Assembly (NCBI GenBank): GCA_014378195.1
Contig: JACMOC010000001.1
Coordinates: 1 to 64,000, forward strand
DNA: 64,000 bases
Source of the DNA: Oligoflexus sp.
GTDB lineage: Bacteria > Bdellovibrionota_B > Oligoflexia > Oligoflexales > Oligoflexaceae
Direction of reading: 5' to 3'
A program made the position numbers and the translations under genes. The first letter of the stretch is position 1; each line of letters opens with the position of its first letter. The notes beneath the pieces were generated by a model. The model searched no databases, was not told the origin of the DNA, and saw only the letters and a program-made list of their open reading frames with translations. This document shows, in pieces, positions 8,336 to 17,144 of the stretch.

Positions 8336-9052
8336 TCAGACCTCATTCTCGAGGTTATGATAGACCGTCACTACATCGTCATCGTTTTCCAGGAAATCGA
8401 TGAGCTTCTCGATCTGCACGAGCGTCTCTGTATCCACTTCTTTTTTGCTATTTGGAATGCGAATGAGTGAAGCTTCTTCCGGCGTGACTTCGATTTCCTG
8501 AAGCTTGACCTGAATGCAACCAAACGCTTCCTTGGGACCTGTTACTACATAATAACCTTCGTCGAGCTCAACATCGTCGGCGCCCGCCTCGATCATATGC
8601 AAAGTAAAGTCTTCCTCATCAATGCCATCCGCAGGGATCTCAAACTGAGCTTTATGCGAAAACACGAACTCCAGCGAACCTGGGGTTCCCAGCACGCCAT
8701 TGCATTTTTTAAAGTGAGTGCGAATGTTGGCAACCGTACGAGTTGGGTTGTCGGTCGAGGCCTCGACAAAAAAAGCAACGCCGTTTGGGCCATATCCTTC
8801 ATAGGTGATGTCCTCATAACCGCCGCCCTCTTCCCCTTGTCCTTTTTTGATCGCTTTCTCGATATGATCACGGGGAACGTTGAATTTTTTGGCCTTTTCG
8901 ATGGCGACTTTAAGCAAAAAGTTAGCGGAAAGTTCGGGACTTCCGCCTTTGGACGCCTTAAATACGTCTTTTAGCATTCTTGTGTAGAGCTGACCTCTGG
9001 CCTTGTCGGCGGCGCCCTTTCGCAAGGCTATCTTTGATGACTTTCTTCCCAC
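8336..9052 (-). CDS. yebC: YebC/PmpR family regulator or translation factor
   Basis: A 238-aa YebC/PmpR/TACO1 family protein. The start region GRKSSKIALRKGAADKARGQLYTRM corresponds to the family's N-terminal KWxxIKxRKxxxDxxRGKxFTKL region. Inside are the GYGPNGVAFFVEASTDNPTRT core and the family C-terminal LENDDDVVTVYHN. Family members bind DNA as quorum-sensing repressors, and one group helps ribosomes through proline stretches. GTG at 9052 is taken as start, since AAGGAT lies 5 nt upstream and 238 aa fits the usual 240-250. Monocistronic, followed by a clear terminator. The usual ruvC partner is not beside it. Highly confident family call; which of the two roles applies cannot be read here. 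Confidence 0.95.
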   Translation of the reverse strand: MGRKSSKIALRKGAADKARGQLYTRMLKDVFKASKGGSPELSANFLLKVAIEKAKKFNVPRDHIEKAIKKGQGEEGGGYEDITYEGYGPNGVAFFVEASTDNPTRTVANIRTHFKKCNGVLGTPGSLEFVFSHKAQFEIPADGIDEEDFTLHMIEAGADDVELDEGYYVVTGPKEAFGCIQVKLQEIEVTPEEASLIRIPNSKKEVDTETLVQIEKLIDFLENDDDVVTVYHNLENEV

Positions 9053-9230
9053 GGGGTATCCTTCTTCAAAATTCGCACTGGATCTTAACAAATTTTTCAG
9101 GAATTGAAAAAGAGGGATTTCGGGCCTTTTGCAATGACATGCCAGATCGTTGCTGAAAATGAGTTGTGTAGGGCTGATGATTAATCGAGGCCAAACAGCA
9201 CAGTAAAATCGTAAATGAACAGCAGTTTTA

Positions 9231-9264
9231 ACAAAAAAGTCGATGACAAAACTTTGCCATCGAC
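9231..9264 (-). terminator. Intrinsic terminator after the DUF2382 gene
   Basis: On the minus strand GTCGATG and CATCGAC form a 7-bp stem around a 12-nt loop, followed by six T. It lies 33 bp past the stop at 9297. Confidence 0.75.
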
Positions 9265-9296
9265 CTCTCCAAACAAAGAGTCTTCACTACCCTTCA

Positions 9297-10178
9297 TCAA
9301 ACACCCGGTTGAAATTGATCCGGTGTTTTGGCTTTGGGGCTTGGTTTGAATTTGCCTGCGTCCTTGCCTTTCAGCGAAACACGGCCTTCTTCCTCGAGGC
9401 GGAGTTCTTCGTGTTTCAGGTTCTCCGTGATTTTTTTGTCTTCAACTCTCTCTTCGCGCGAAACCCGAACTTCTTCACGCGCCACCACTTGTTTTTCGAT
9501 GTGGACTTGTTCTTCGCTCACAGGAATACGGATTTCCCGTGTCTCACCAAATTCGGACTCGTCCAGGCTACCCGGTCTGGCAGCACCGTTGAGAGTCCGA
9601 GTTTCGATAACCAGCTCTTCCCGCGTCACAGGAACGGTGAATGTCTGTGACTCGACGACAGTTTCCTTTCGCATCCGAACTTCGCCCGTCTGCACTTTTT
9701 CTTTTTGAATTTTGAGCTGTTCATCACTGAGCTGCATCACTGAACTGGCTTGATCTTCACCACCCATTTTGAGGCGCTCAGACTCATAGAGATGGCCGCC
9801 TCGTTCCTCGATTTTTCCACCTTGTGCCAGCATGATCTCACGGCACCGCAGCAGATCCGTACAACCATCGACCACAACAAGGTGATGCCGGTTTTGATAG
9901 CTTTCCCTAAAGTACTCCTCGGATTCATTATTAAGCTGAACTTCGTCCTGATCATCGGTTCCGAAAAGTCGTGCGAAAAATCCTGCAACTCCCCCTTGTT
10001 TTTCGTGAATTACAGGGGGACGCTGTGACCCATTGAACGAATCAGAAGCACTCAGATCATTTTCCACAAGGCGGATCGAATCACCCAGGTTCAATCTTTT
10101 TAACTCCTGAACAACATTTTTAGCATTTGTAAAATCTTCGAACACAGCAATAACAGTGGCAGAAGGTTTGTTTTGCAT
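9297..10178 (-). CDS. YsnF/AvaK-type stress protein (DUF2382)
   Basis: A 293-aa hydrophilic protein. Residues about 1-140 resemble the general-stress-protein 17M/flavin-modulator module (ATVIAVFEDFTNAKNVVQEL at the N-terminus). Residues about 150-265 form a DUF2382 domain with the repeating pattern IQKEKVQTGEVRMRKETV, VTREELVIE, IPVSEEQVHIEKQVV, REEVRVSREER. DUF2382 proteins (YsnF of Bacillus, AvaK of cyanobacteria) are induced by general stress; their biochemical role is unknown. The C-terminus is a basic, proline-containing tail. ATG at 10178 has GAGGAATT upstream. Single gene with its own terminator. The domain call is firm; a surface or nucleoid function cannot be decided. Confidence 0.88.
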   Translation of the reverse strand: MQNKPSATVIAVFEDFTNAKNVVQELKRLNLGDSIRLVENDLSASDSFNGSQRPPVIHEKQGGVAGFFARLFGTDDQDEVQLNNESEEYFRESYQNRHHLVVVDGCTDLLRCREIMLAQGGKIEERGGHLYESERLKMGGEDQASSVMQLSDEQLKIQKEKVQTGEVRMRKETVVESQTFTVPVTREELVIETRTLNGAARPGSLDESEFGETREIRIPVSEEQVHIEKQVVAREEVRVSREERVEDKKITENLKHEELRLEEEGRVSLKGKDAGKFKPSPKAKTPDQFQPGV

Positions 10179-10585
10179 ATCAATTCCTCGATTAAGAATG
10201 GAGCATTTTCAAAACCAACTCGGTTCGCTTTAAGGTTTGCAAGTTTGTTGCCAATGTCCTCGTCCCCTTATCCTTCCATGCAAAAGCCAAAGAAAGGCCC
10301 TTCTGCCAGACGATTGGGCTCCATTCCGGATCCGCATTGCCGCTGTGTAATTGAATCATGGTTACAAAAAAAGCCCGTCATTTAGTCCTTGATTATTCTT
10401 CATCCCAGTGATCGTATGCGCTTATAATTAGGGATTCTTGCCCTTAGCTTATGCTGAACACTATCGTGACTTTACGAATCAAGAGCTCCCATAATTTTTA
10501 GCAATCTTGGTATACTCGAGCTTACCAAATAAGTTGAGCTGGTCGACCAAGCTTGCCTCCCCCCAAGTACTCCGAAAGGTATGTG
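10179..10585. other. 407-bp gene-free region
   Basis: Divergent gap between the stress protein and the amine oxidase. It must hold both promoters. A TATAAT at 10423-10428 and a TATACT near 10510 are present without a convincing -35 partner. I see no repeats, hairpins or small gene. Confidence 0.4.
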
Positions 10586-12196
10586 ATGCCCCGAACGCCC
10601 CTTTTTCGTTCTTTGATGACTTCTCTGACCAAAGCCATTGAGATGGAAATCTCGCTTTCTGATATACAAATCAGTCGGCGAAAAGGCCTTCAAATCGGGA
10701 CTGTTTCCGCAATGGCTGCTTACCTGCACGCGTGTGCATCAACGTATTCAAAGTCAGCTTTAACACAACAGCACACATTCGATTCCAGTCAGGATATTAC
10801 GATTGTTGGAGGGGGAGCCGCCGGCCTGTCCGCAGCTTATTACCTCAAAAAATCGGGGATTGGATCCCACGTCTATGAAGCAACCGAACGTCTCGGTGGT
10901 CGAATTTATACACAGTATGAATTTAACAGTGAAAATATGTTCTGTGAACGCGGTGGAGAGCTGGTCGATACCGGTCACAAAGAGATCCAAAGCCTTATGG
11001 GCGAACTTGGCCTCGAACTGCAACTGCTCCCTGATCCAGTACGAATTCGCGAAGCTCATTTTTTCGATGGCCAATGGCACAAGAATAGCGAGCTTATCGA
11101 GGCCTTTCGGCCTTTGGCCAAACGCATTGCCGACGATTCGTCAGAATTTGTCGTAGACGGTGTTTTTCGCATGCCGACCTACAAGGATCCCCTATCCGAT
11201 CGTGTAAAAGCTTTAGACATGATGACATTGAAAACGTACCTGGATTCAGCCAGCGACATTTGCCCGAAGTGGATACTCGAATTCATCCGAGTCGCCTACG
11301 TCGGTGAATACGGTTTGGAGGCCGAAGAACAGTCAGCTATCAACCTCGTGAGTTTAATAGACACTGCGCTCTCTGGTGAATTCAAAGTATTTGGAGAGAG
11401 TGACGAGCTATTTCGGATCAAAGGCGGAAACTCCATGTTGATCAAAGGCCTAACGGAGAGCCTCACAGGGCAATACTCAACCAGCCACGAACTCCAATCG
11501 ATATCCCGCAGTCTGGATGGAATGTTCCAGCTTCTGTTCAAAGCCGGTAATAAAATAGTCGAAGTCAAAACACGAACCTGCATAATCTGCATTCCATTCA
11601 CGGTCCTACGAGGCATCAAGGGCATTGACGCTTTGGGTCTAAGCAGACAGAAGCTTAAAGCAATTCGTGAACTGGGGTACGGAACCAATAGCAAACTCAT
11701 GCTTGGATTTAAATCGCGCTACTGGCACGAGTCAGACAAGTCTTTTCCTGCCAATGACGGTGCTTTACTTTCCGATCTTCCGTTTCAGGGCGGTTGGGAT
11801 ACGTCCCGTAAACAAGACGGAGTCAGCGGTATCTTCACAAATTTCATGGGTGGGAAAATCGCCGAAACATTCACGCCTAAAGGCCTGCAAAAGAATTTGG
11901 ATGATTTGAACAAGGCCTACCCTGGAATCGCGGCCCTCTACGATACGAATAAAGTGGTCCAGGTCTGGGCGTCAGTCCCCACAGCAAAAGGGAGTTATAT
12001 TTGTCCTAAGCCGGGTCAATACACGAGCCTCCTGGGCTGCCTCGGCGAGCCGGAATGTGAGGGCCAGTTGCTGTTCGCTGGCGAGCATACGAGCGAGGTT
12101 TCGTCTGGCTTCATGAACGGAGCCGTTGAGAGTGGGCTTCGAGCCGCAACAAGTTTGATATCATCGATTCCTCATGTCAAAACAAAAGGCGCTTAA
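10586..12196 (+). CDS. Secreted flavin amine oxidase
   Basis: A 536-aa flavin-containing monoamine oxidase family protein. The Rossmann motif is DITIVGGGAAGLSAAYYLKKSG, then the family RLGGRIYT segment and the C-terminal FAD-binding LLFAGEHTSEVSSGFMNGAVESGLRA. The first 60 residues include SRRKGLQIG followed by a hydrophobic stretch ending in LHACAS, a Tat-like signal that fits a cofactor-loaded exported flavoprotein, possibly lipid-anchored. These enzymes oxidise amines or amino acids to imines and release hydrogen peroxide. ATG at 10586 is chosen (AAAGG 6 nt upstream); an ATG at 10643 is an alternative with a weaker ribosome site. The substrate is unknown. It stands alone, with a solute-binding protein gene 160 bp downstream in the same direction. 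Confidence 0.88.
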   Translation: MPRTPLFRSLMTSLTKAIEMEISLSDIQISRRKGLQIGTVSAMAAYLHACASTYSKSALTQQHTFDSSQDITIVGGGAAGLSAAYYLKKSGIGSHVYEATERLGGRIYTQYEFNSENMFCERGGELVDTGHKEIQSLMGELGLELQLLPDPVRIREAHFFDGQWHKNSELIEAFRPLAKRIADDSSEFVVDGVFRMPTYKDPLSDRVKALDMMTLKTYLDSASDICPKWILEFIRVAYVGEYGLEAEEQSAINLVSLIDTALSGEFKVFGESDELFRIKGGNSMLIKGLTESLTGQYSTSHELQSISRSLDGMFQLLFKAGNKIVEVKTRTCIICIPFTVLRGIKGIDALGLSRQKLKAIRELGYGTNSKLMLGFKSRYWHESDKSFPANDGALLSDLPFQGGWDTSRKQDGVSGIFTNFMGGKIAETFTPKGLQKNLDDLNKAYPGIAALYDTNKVVQVWASVPTAKGSYICPKPGQYTSLLGCLGEPECEGQLLFAGEHTSEVSSGFMNGAVESGLRAATSLISSIPHVKTKGA

Positions 12197-12359
12197 GAAC
12201 GCCTTATATCCATCGTGAGTTTAGCAAACCTCAACCAAACTTCGTGACCTAAACGACTCTTTATATCTCCCCCCAGTAATGATAAATCTTAGGAGATTAA
12301 AGCGGTAAGGAGTCAACACATCACCGTTGAAAAACGAGGCGAAAGGTGAGGCAGTATCC

Positions 12360-13217
12360 ATGAAGACTTCATCTATTCTCGGTGTATTCCTTATGTGCGT
12401 CTCCCTGAACACGATTATAGCTCAACCGTGCAAACTCACAATTGTGCGATATCCTTCGGGATTAACAGATGACGATCCGCGCTCAAATTATGACAGGAGT
12501 ATCCTGACACTCCTCTTGGAGAAAACGGTTGGAAAGTATGGGGCGTTCGAACTAGTGGACTCCGTGCGTATGCAACAGGTGCGTGCGATCGCGAGCATCA
12601 AAAGTGGCGAAATCGATGTGATGCCCAGCACTTACAATTTAGAGCGAGACAGACAACTGCTCGCTGTAAAGCATGATATCCATCGGTCGTTGATGGGTAT
12701 ACGCCTTCTCCTTGTCAAACGCTCAAAACTTCCGCTTTTTTCAAAAATTACGGCTGTCGAAGAATTAAAAAAGCTCTTAGCCGGACAGGGAGCCGACTGG
12801 CCGGATGTCACAGTCCTTAGAGATAACGGTTTTAATGTCGTCACGACTCAAGCTTATGCCGGGCTTTTCAAGATGCTAACGACGGAGCGTTTTGACTATT
12901 TTCCACGAGCGATTACGGAGATTTGGGACGAGGTCAAACTCCATTCTGGCGACGATCTGGTCGTCGAACCCAATCTGGCTCTGGTTTATTATTCTCCAGC
13001 ATTTATCTTCGTTAACAAAAAAAATACAGAACTGGCCCATCGTTTAGATGAAGGATTCAAAATCGCACTTCGAGACGGATCATTCAACAAACTCTTTATG
13101 GAAAAAAACAGCGCAAACTTCGCCCTCTCCAATTTGAAAAATCGGCGTATTTTTTACTTAAGAAATACAACATTGCCAACAGCAATGCAGGATAAAAGAC
13201 CAAACATTAACTTCTGA
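12360..13217 (+). CDS. Periplasmic solute-binding protein, family 3-like (orphan)
   Basis: A 285-aa exported protein. MKTSSILGVFLMCVSLNTII with AQ-P is a signal peptide. The body follows the type 3 extracellular solute-binding fold: a first lobe with SIKSGEIDVMPSTYNLERDRQ, a hinge, then a second lobe with FKMLTTERFDYFPRAITEIWDE and VNKKNTELAHRLDEGFKIALRDGSF. Such proteins bind amino acids for ABC importers or serve as sensor domains. No permease or ATPase gene is adjacent, so it is either an orphan receptor or uses a distant transporter. ATG at 12360 is preferred to an upstream start because a GTGAGG precedes it and the signal peptide then starts cleanly. A second member of this type lies at 53603-54382. 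Confidence 0.75.
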   Translation: MKTSSILGVFLMCVSLNTIIAQPCKLTIVRYPSGLTDDDPRSNYDRSILTLLLEKTVGKYGAFELVDSVRMQQVRAIASIKSGEIDVMPSTYNLERDRQLLAVKHDIHRSLMGIRLLLVKRSKLPLFSKITAVEELKKLLAGQGADWPDVTVLRDNGFNVVTTQAYAGLFKMLTTERFDYFPRAITEIWDEVKLHSGDDLVVEPNLALVYYSPAFIFVNKKNTELAHRLDEGFKIALRDGSFNKLFMEKNSANFALSNLKNRRIFYLRNTTLPTAMQDKRPNINF

Positions 13218-13472
13218 TTCTTTTTTTCAAAATTATAGCCCTGCCGCACAAAAATAGGCGACTTTTTTTGGTCGTAAAAATGACCAGATACACGCCTTTC
13301 AAATAACGGTCAATAAGTTGTGATAAAGATTTTTGGCTACGATCCCAATTACTTACGAACCTCATGACAAACCTTCGCTGTTTCCACGACTGACAACCAA
13401 CCGTGAGCAAACTTAAGATCCGTGATGAGGCAACCAGACCGCGGTACAAATGCAAATACGAAGGAGACCCAC

Positions 13473-14633
13473 ATGAAAGCGATAGTGTTCCATAAACCCG
13501 GTGATATGCGCTACGAGACAGTCCCAGATCCTATACTCAAGGCGCCGACTGACGTGATCCTAAAAGTGACAGCAACAGCAATATGTGGCTCTGACCTTCA
13601 CATCTACAACGGATATTTTCCTCAGGTTGAAAACATGGTCATGGGGCATGAATTCATGGGTATTGTGGAAGAGGTTGGGTCAGATGTTAAGAACCTAAAA
13701 AAAGGCGATCGTGTTGTCATTCCTTTTGTTATTTCCTGCGGTTCGTGCTGGTTCTGCAACCACGATTTTCCTACGGGCTGCGAAACAACCAATCCTTCGA
13801 ACTACGGCCCCGAAGGCGGAATTCTATCAAGCAAGGGCGGCGGGCTATTTGGGTTCACCAACCTCTATGGTGGATATTCGGGAGGCCAGGCTGAGTATGT
13901 AAGGGTTCCTTTTGCTGATGTGGGCGCACAGCTCGTACCCGATGATCTCAGCGACGAACAGGTCCTGTTCTTAAGCGACATCCTTCCCACTGCGTATACC
14001 GCTTTACAATGGGCGCAGGTCAAAGAAGGCGAATCCGTAGCGATCTTCGGCTCCGGGCCCGTCGGTCTCATGACACAGAAATTAGCTCACCTCATGGGCG
14101 CAAGCAAAGTCATCGCTATCGATCCGCAAGACTATCGCCTCGCTGTCGCGACTGCAGCCGGCCATGCAACCCACGTTATCAATCCGGACAAAACAAATCC
14201 CGTCGATATGATTCGTGAGTTCACACAGGGTCGTGGCGCTGATGTTTGTATCGATGCTGTTGGTATGGAAGCCAAACGAACGATTTTGGAAAAAGCTTCA
14301 AACGTTCTTCATGGGCAGGGCGGAACATCCAAAGTCCTTGAGACGGCAATGAGCGCTGTCCGTCGGAGCGGGCGCGTCTCAGTGGTCGGCGTCTATGGCA
14401 CAAAATATGACAGCTTTAACCTGGCTCAATTCTTCGATAAAAACATTACGATCAAAATGGGCCAAGCATGGGTACAAAACTTCAATGACGAGCTCCTATC
14501 GTTTATCCGCAGCGGCAAAATCCAAGCGGATGACATCATAAGCCACAGAATTCCTATGCGTGACGCCCCTAAAGCCTACGATATTTTCAATAAAAAAGAA
14601 GACAATTGCGTGAAAGTTGTCATGACGCCTTGA
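13473..14633 (+). CDS. Zinc-dependent alcohol dehydrogenase
   Basis: A 386-aa medium-chain dehydrogenase/reductase of the glutathione-independent formaldehyde dehydrogenase/threonine dehydrogenase-like group. Catalytic zinc ligands: Cys in ATAICGSDLHIYNG and HE in VMGHEFMG. The structural zinc site CGSCWFCNHDFPTGC has four Cys with 2-2-7 spacing. The NAD(P) Rossmann motif is FGSGPVGLM, followed by IAIDPQDYR. It oxidises an alcohol or aldehyde hydrate with NAD; the precise substrate cannot be read. ATG at 13473 has AAGGAGA 5 nt upstream. A terminator follows directly, then an inverted repeat and a WYL-type regulator gene in the same direction, which might respond to the same compound. Confidence 0.93.
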   Translation: MKAIVFHKPGDMRYETVPDPILKAPTDVILKVTATAICGSDLHIYNGYFPQVENMVMGHEFMGIVEEVGSDVKNLKKGDRVVIPFVISCGSCWFCNHDFPTGCETTNPSNYGPEGGILSSKGGGLFGFTNLYGGYSGGQAEYVRVPFADVGAQLVPDDLSDEQVLFLSDILPTAYTALQWAQVKEGESVAIFGSGPVGLMTQKLAHLMGASKVIAIDPQDYRLAVATAAGHATHVINPDKTNPVDMIREFTQGRGADVCIDAVGMEAKRTILEKASNVLHGQGGTSKVLETAMSAVRRSGRVSVVGVYGTKYDSFNLAQFFDKNITIKMGQAWVQNFNDELLSFIRSGKIQADDIISHRIPMRDAPKAYDIFNKKEDNCVKVVMTP

Positions 14634-14660
14634 GGCCTTCTTCCCTGATAAACGGAATAA

Positions 14661-14690
14661 ATATAGCGTCACTTCGGCGCTATTTTTGTT
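14661..14690 (+). terminator. Intrinsic terminator after the alcohol dehydrogenase
   Basis: ATAGCG and CGCTAT form a short stem with a 9-nt loop, followed by TTTTTGTTT. It starts 28 bp after the stop. Confidence 0.65.
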
Positions 14691-14826
14691 TGCTCTTTTC
14701 AACTTCACCTGATTGCTTTTGGGAGGGCGATTTTCATCGCAGGGCAGACCGAGGAGAAAGGCGCTTGGCGGAAGTCATTAGGGATCGGGGATTGAGACGT
14801 GAATCGGGTGAAGTTGAAAAGAGCAA
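14690..14826. repeat. 20-bp perfect inverted repeat enclosing 97 bp
   Basis: TTGCTCTTTTCAACTTCACC (14690-14709) recurs in inverted form at 14807-14826. The 97-bp interior has a small hairpin of its own (GCGAT, loop TTTC, ATCGC around 14728-14741) and no coding sequence. It fills the gap between the dehydrogenase terminator and the WYL regulator. No target duplication is visible at the ends. It could be a small palindromic element, a structured leader or a paired operator. Confidence 0.8.
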
Positions 14827-14904
14827 CCGGGGTTATTCTCTCCACGACTTGCATCATAGATTTAAACATGCCAAAATCTGTCATATTTCATGAGGGATTA
14901 GAGC

Positions 14905-15627
14905 TTGAGTCAAAGCGATCGCTTGGAAGACCTTCGGCTGCTTTTACGGCAAAAAGAGTATTGGACCGCCGAAGAATTGAGCGGGAGACTCGGTGTAAGT
15001 GTACGAAGTATATTCAGATATATTGGCGAATTAAGACAAAAGGGAATCGACGTCGAGGCTGACCGGGGACGAGGCGGAGGGATCCGCATGAATCCGACCG
15101 TTGGTTCACGAAGTATAGAGCTGAGCGAAATACAGGCTATGCGCCTACTCATTGCCTCAGCGGTGCTCGACAAGCTAGGGCTGCCTCTGTTCTCCAAACA
15201 GAAAACCATGATCCCGACGCGGCTGTTGAGTGGTCTTGCCGGCCCGCCTCTCAAGACCTTAAGTCAGTTGAAGACCAGAGTTTTTGTAGGCGCAATCGCG
15301 CCCCCAGCCATAGCCTTGGCCTATCACGAACCTCGCAAACCTATCATCGACGAAATAGAACAGGCCTTCATTGCGTGTTGTTGCCTTGATATCACCTACT
15401 GCGACGAATCCAATCGCTTGAGCCAGCGGGTTATCGAACCACACGCAATCAGCGTAAGCTGGCCCGCCTGGTACCTTCTGAGCTTTGATCATTTAAGACA
15501 AAGCAACCGGACCTTCCGGCTCGATCGAATTATAAAAGCAAAAGCTTTGCCTAAGAATACGTTTCGGCCCCGAGCTCAGGAGGTTTTCCTTTCGACGGGC
15601 GGCAAAGTATTTGCCGAACCCTTGTAG
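14905..15627 (+). CDS. HTH-WYL transcriptional regulator
   Basis: A 240-aa DeoR-like regulator. An N-terminal winged helix-turn-helix (YWTAEELSGRLGVSVRSIFRYIGELRQKGIDVEADRGRGGGIRM) is followed by a WYL-type ligand domain. In that domain SWPAWYLLSFDH and RTFRLDRIIKAKAL match the family's WYL/FRLDRI signature. WYL regulators sense nucleic acids or small ligands and regulate nearby stress or catabolic genes. It is shorter than the usual 300 or so because the C-terminal WCX extension is missing. The TTG at 14905 is preceded by GAGGGA at 7 nt. The gene is downstream of the alcohol dehydrogenase, past a terminator and inverted repeat, and upstream of glpQ. Its target is unknown. Confidence 0.85.
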   Translation: MSQSDRLEDLRLLLRQKEYWTAEELSGRLGVSVRSIFRYIGELRQKGIDVEADRGRGGGIRMNPTVGSRSIELSEIQAMRLLIASAVLDKLGLPLFSKQKTMIPTRLLSGLAGPPLKTLSQLKTRVFVGAIAPPAIALAYHEPRKPIIDEIEQAFIACCCLDITYCDESNRLSQRVIEPHAISVSWPAWYLLSFDHLRQSNRTFRLDRIIKAKALPKNTFRPRAQEVFLSTGGKVFAEPL

Positions 15628-15720
15628 CTTTTGTCTATTTTCTGTTTGGTTAATTAAAAGTTGGTGCTTTTGTGACGAGTTCACTCAAGTGAATAGATAA
15701 TAAGACTTAGTGGGAATAAG

Positions 15721-16848
15721 ATGAATAAATTTGTGTTTCTACTTTTTATAGCGCTTTTGCCTTCGGGTATCCTCTCAGCTTCATCCTGTAAATTCAAGAC
15801 TCTCTCGGGCGAAAAACCACTCGTAATAGGGCACCGTGGGGCCGCCGGTTATCGCCCCGAACACACAATCGCGTCTTACCAAATGGCTATGTACATCGGT
15901 GCTGATTTTATTGAACCCGACCTTGTAAGCACGAAGGACGGTACACTGATTGCGCGGCATGAACCCAACATCATCGATACAACTAATGTCAAAAGCCACC
16001 CTGAATTTGCCAATCGACGCAGAACAAAGATAGTTGATGGCGCACCGATGTCAGGATTTTTCACAGAGGACTTTACGCTCGCTGAGATTAAAACACTCCG
16101 CGCTGTCCAAAGTCATGCGTACCGTGATTTCACCTACAACGATCAGTTCCCCATTCCGACTTTTGACGAAATCATAATGGCTGTTGAGGCCTACGAAAAG
16201 AAATCCGGCCGGAAAGTCGGGATATACCCCGAAACCAAACACCCCACCTATTTTCGATCCTTGGGTCTGCCTTTGGAAGACAAACTTATCGATACACTTG
16301 TCGCGCACAAATTCACGGATCCAAAGCGGGTATTTATTCAATCCTTTGAGGTCGATAGCTTAAAAAGAGTCGTCGCAGGCGCCATGAAGCGTAAAGGTAT
16401 CAAGCTCCCGCTCATTCAACTCTATGACGAATTTCGTTTGCAGCCTTATGATTTTGTCCTATCCAAAGATCCGAGGACCTTTGGAGATCTTGCGCAAAAA
16501 AATATTTTGAAAAATTTCGTGGCGACCTACGCCGCTGGCATTGGCGTCTGGAAGGACAGCTTCATTGAAAAGGAAGCCATCAACCCAAAGGCTGATCTCA
16601 ATGGAGACGGGATCGCGGATGCCCCTGAGAAATTGACTGGAAAGGTGCTGCCGTTAATAGCCGATGCGCACGCAGCCCATCTACTTGTGCACCCTTACAC
16701 AATGCGTAACGAAGAACGATATTTGGCACTTGGTTATCACACTGTTTTAGACGAACTTCACCAACTTATTGAGCTGGGCTCTGACGGAATTTTCAGCGAT
16801 TTCCCCGATTCCGTCCGCTTTGCGGTTGACACTTACTGCAAGCCTTAA
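15721..16848 (+). CDS. glpQ: Periplasmic glycerophosphodiester phosphodiesterase
   Basis: A 375-aa secreted GDPD. Signal peptide about 1-20. The catalytic TIM-barrel signature is VIGHRGAAGYRPEHTIASY, with EPDLVSTKDGTLIARHE and YPETKHP, which supply the catalytic histidines and metal-binding acids. The C-terminal HPYTMRNEER and GSDGIFSDFPD complete the family. The enzyme splits glycerophosphodiesters from phospholipid breakdown into glycerol-3-phosphate and an alcohol. Near residue 290 a loop PKADLNGDGIADAPEK looks like an EF-hand-type calcium loop, as found in some periplasmic GlpQ-type proteins. No glpT lies beside it. Preceded by the WYL regulator 93 bp upstream. Confidence 0.93.
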   Translation: MNKFVFLLFIALLPSGILSASSCKFKTLSGEKPLVIGHRGAAGYRPEHTIASYQMAMYIGADFIEPDLVSTKDGTLIARHEPNIIDTTNVKSHPEFANRRRTKIVDGAPMSGFFTEDFTLAEIKTLRAVQSHAYRDFTYNDQFPIPTFDEIIMAVEAYEKKSGRKVGIYPETKHPTYFRSLGLPLEDKLIDTLVAHKFTDPKRVFIQSFEVDSLKRVVAGAMKRKGIKLPLIQLYDEFRLQPYDFVLSKDPRTFGDLAQKNILKNFVATYAAGIGVWKDSFIEKEAINPKADLNGDGIADAPEKLTGKVLPLIADAHAAHLLVHPYTMRNEERYLALGYHTVLDELHQLIELGSDGIFSDFPDSVRFAVDTYCKP

Positions 16849-16865
16849 TTTATCCTTTTTTTTAG

Positions 16866-16890
16866 CGAACAAGAAAAAACTTTGTTCGCA
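16866..16890. other. Stem-loop downstream of glpQ
   Basis: GCGAACAA and TTGTTCGC form an 8-bp stem with an A-rich loop. A run of T lies before it rather than after it, so it is not a textbook terminator for glpQ. It may protect the glpQ mRNA end. The rest of 16849-17144 shows nothing I can name. Confidence 0.5.
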
Positions 16891-17144
16891 AGGTGCCCGC
16901 CCGCTTTTTTCAGCCAGCACACTCTGTAACCCTCAAGAAAAGTAAAAGCCGCACAGTCGCTGCTGGATGTGCACGCCTGTCCGCATTCGTCAGGCTAATC
17001 TAAAACAAGACGCTGGAGGTCTTTACCATTGTGATCATAGTCCAGCTTGAAGAAGAGAGGTCCATAAGGGACAAGACATGACAAAAATACTCCAATCCAG
17101 AGATTTTTAAAACTTTCATGAGAGTGCTCCAGGGCTTCTTTGCG

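Noticed and set aside
16866..16890. Terminator for glpQ
   Set aside because: The stem has its T run before it on the plus strand and none after; called a stem-loop only.
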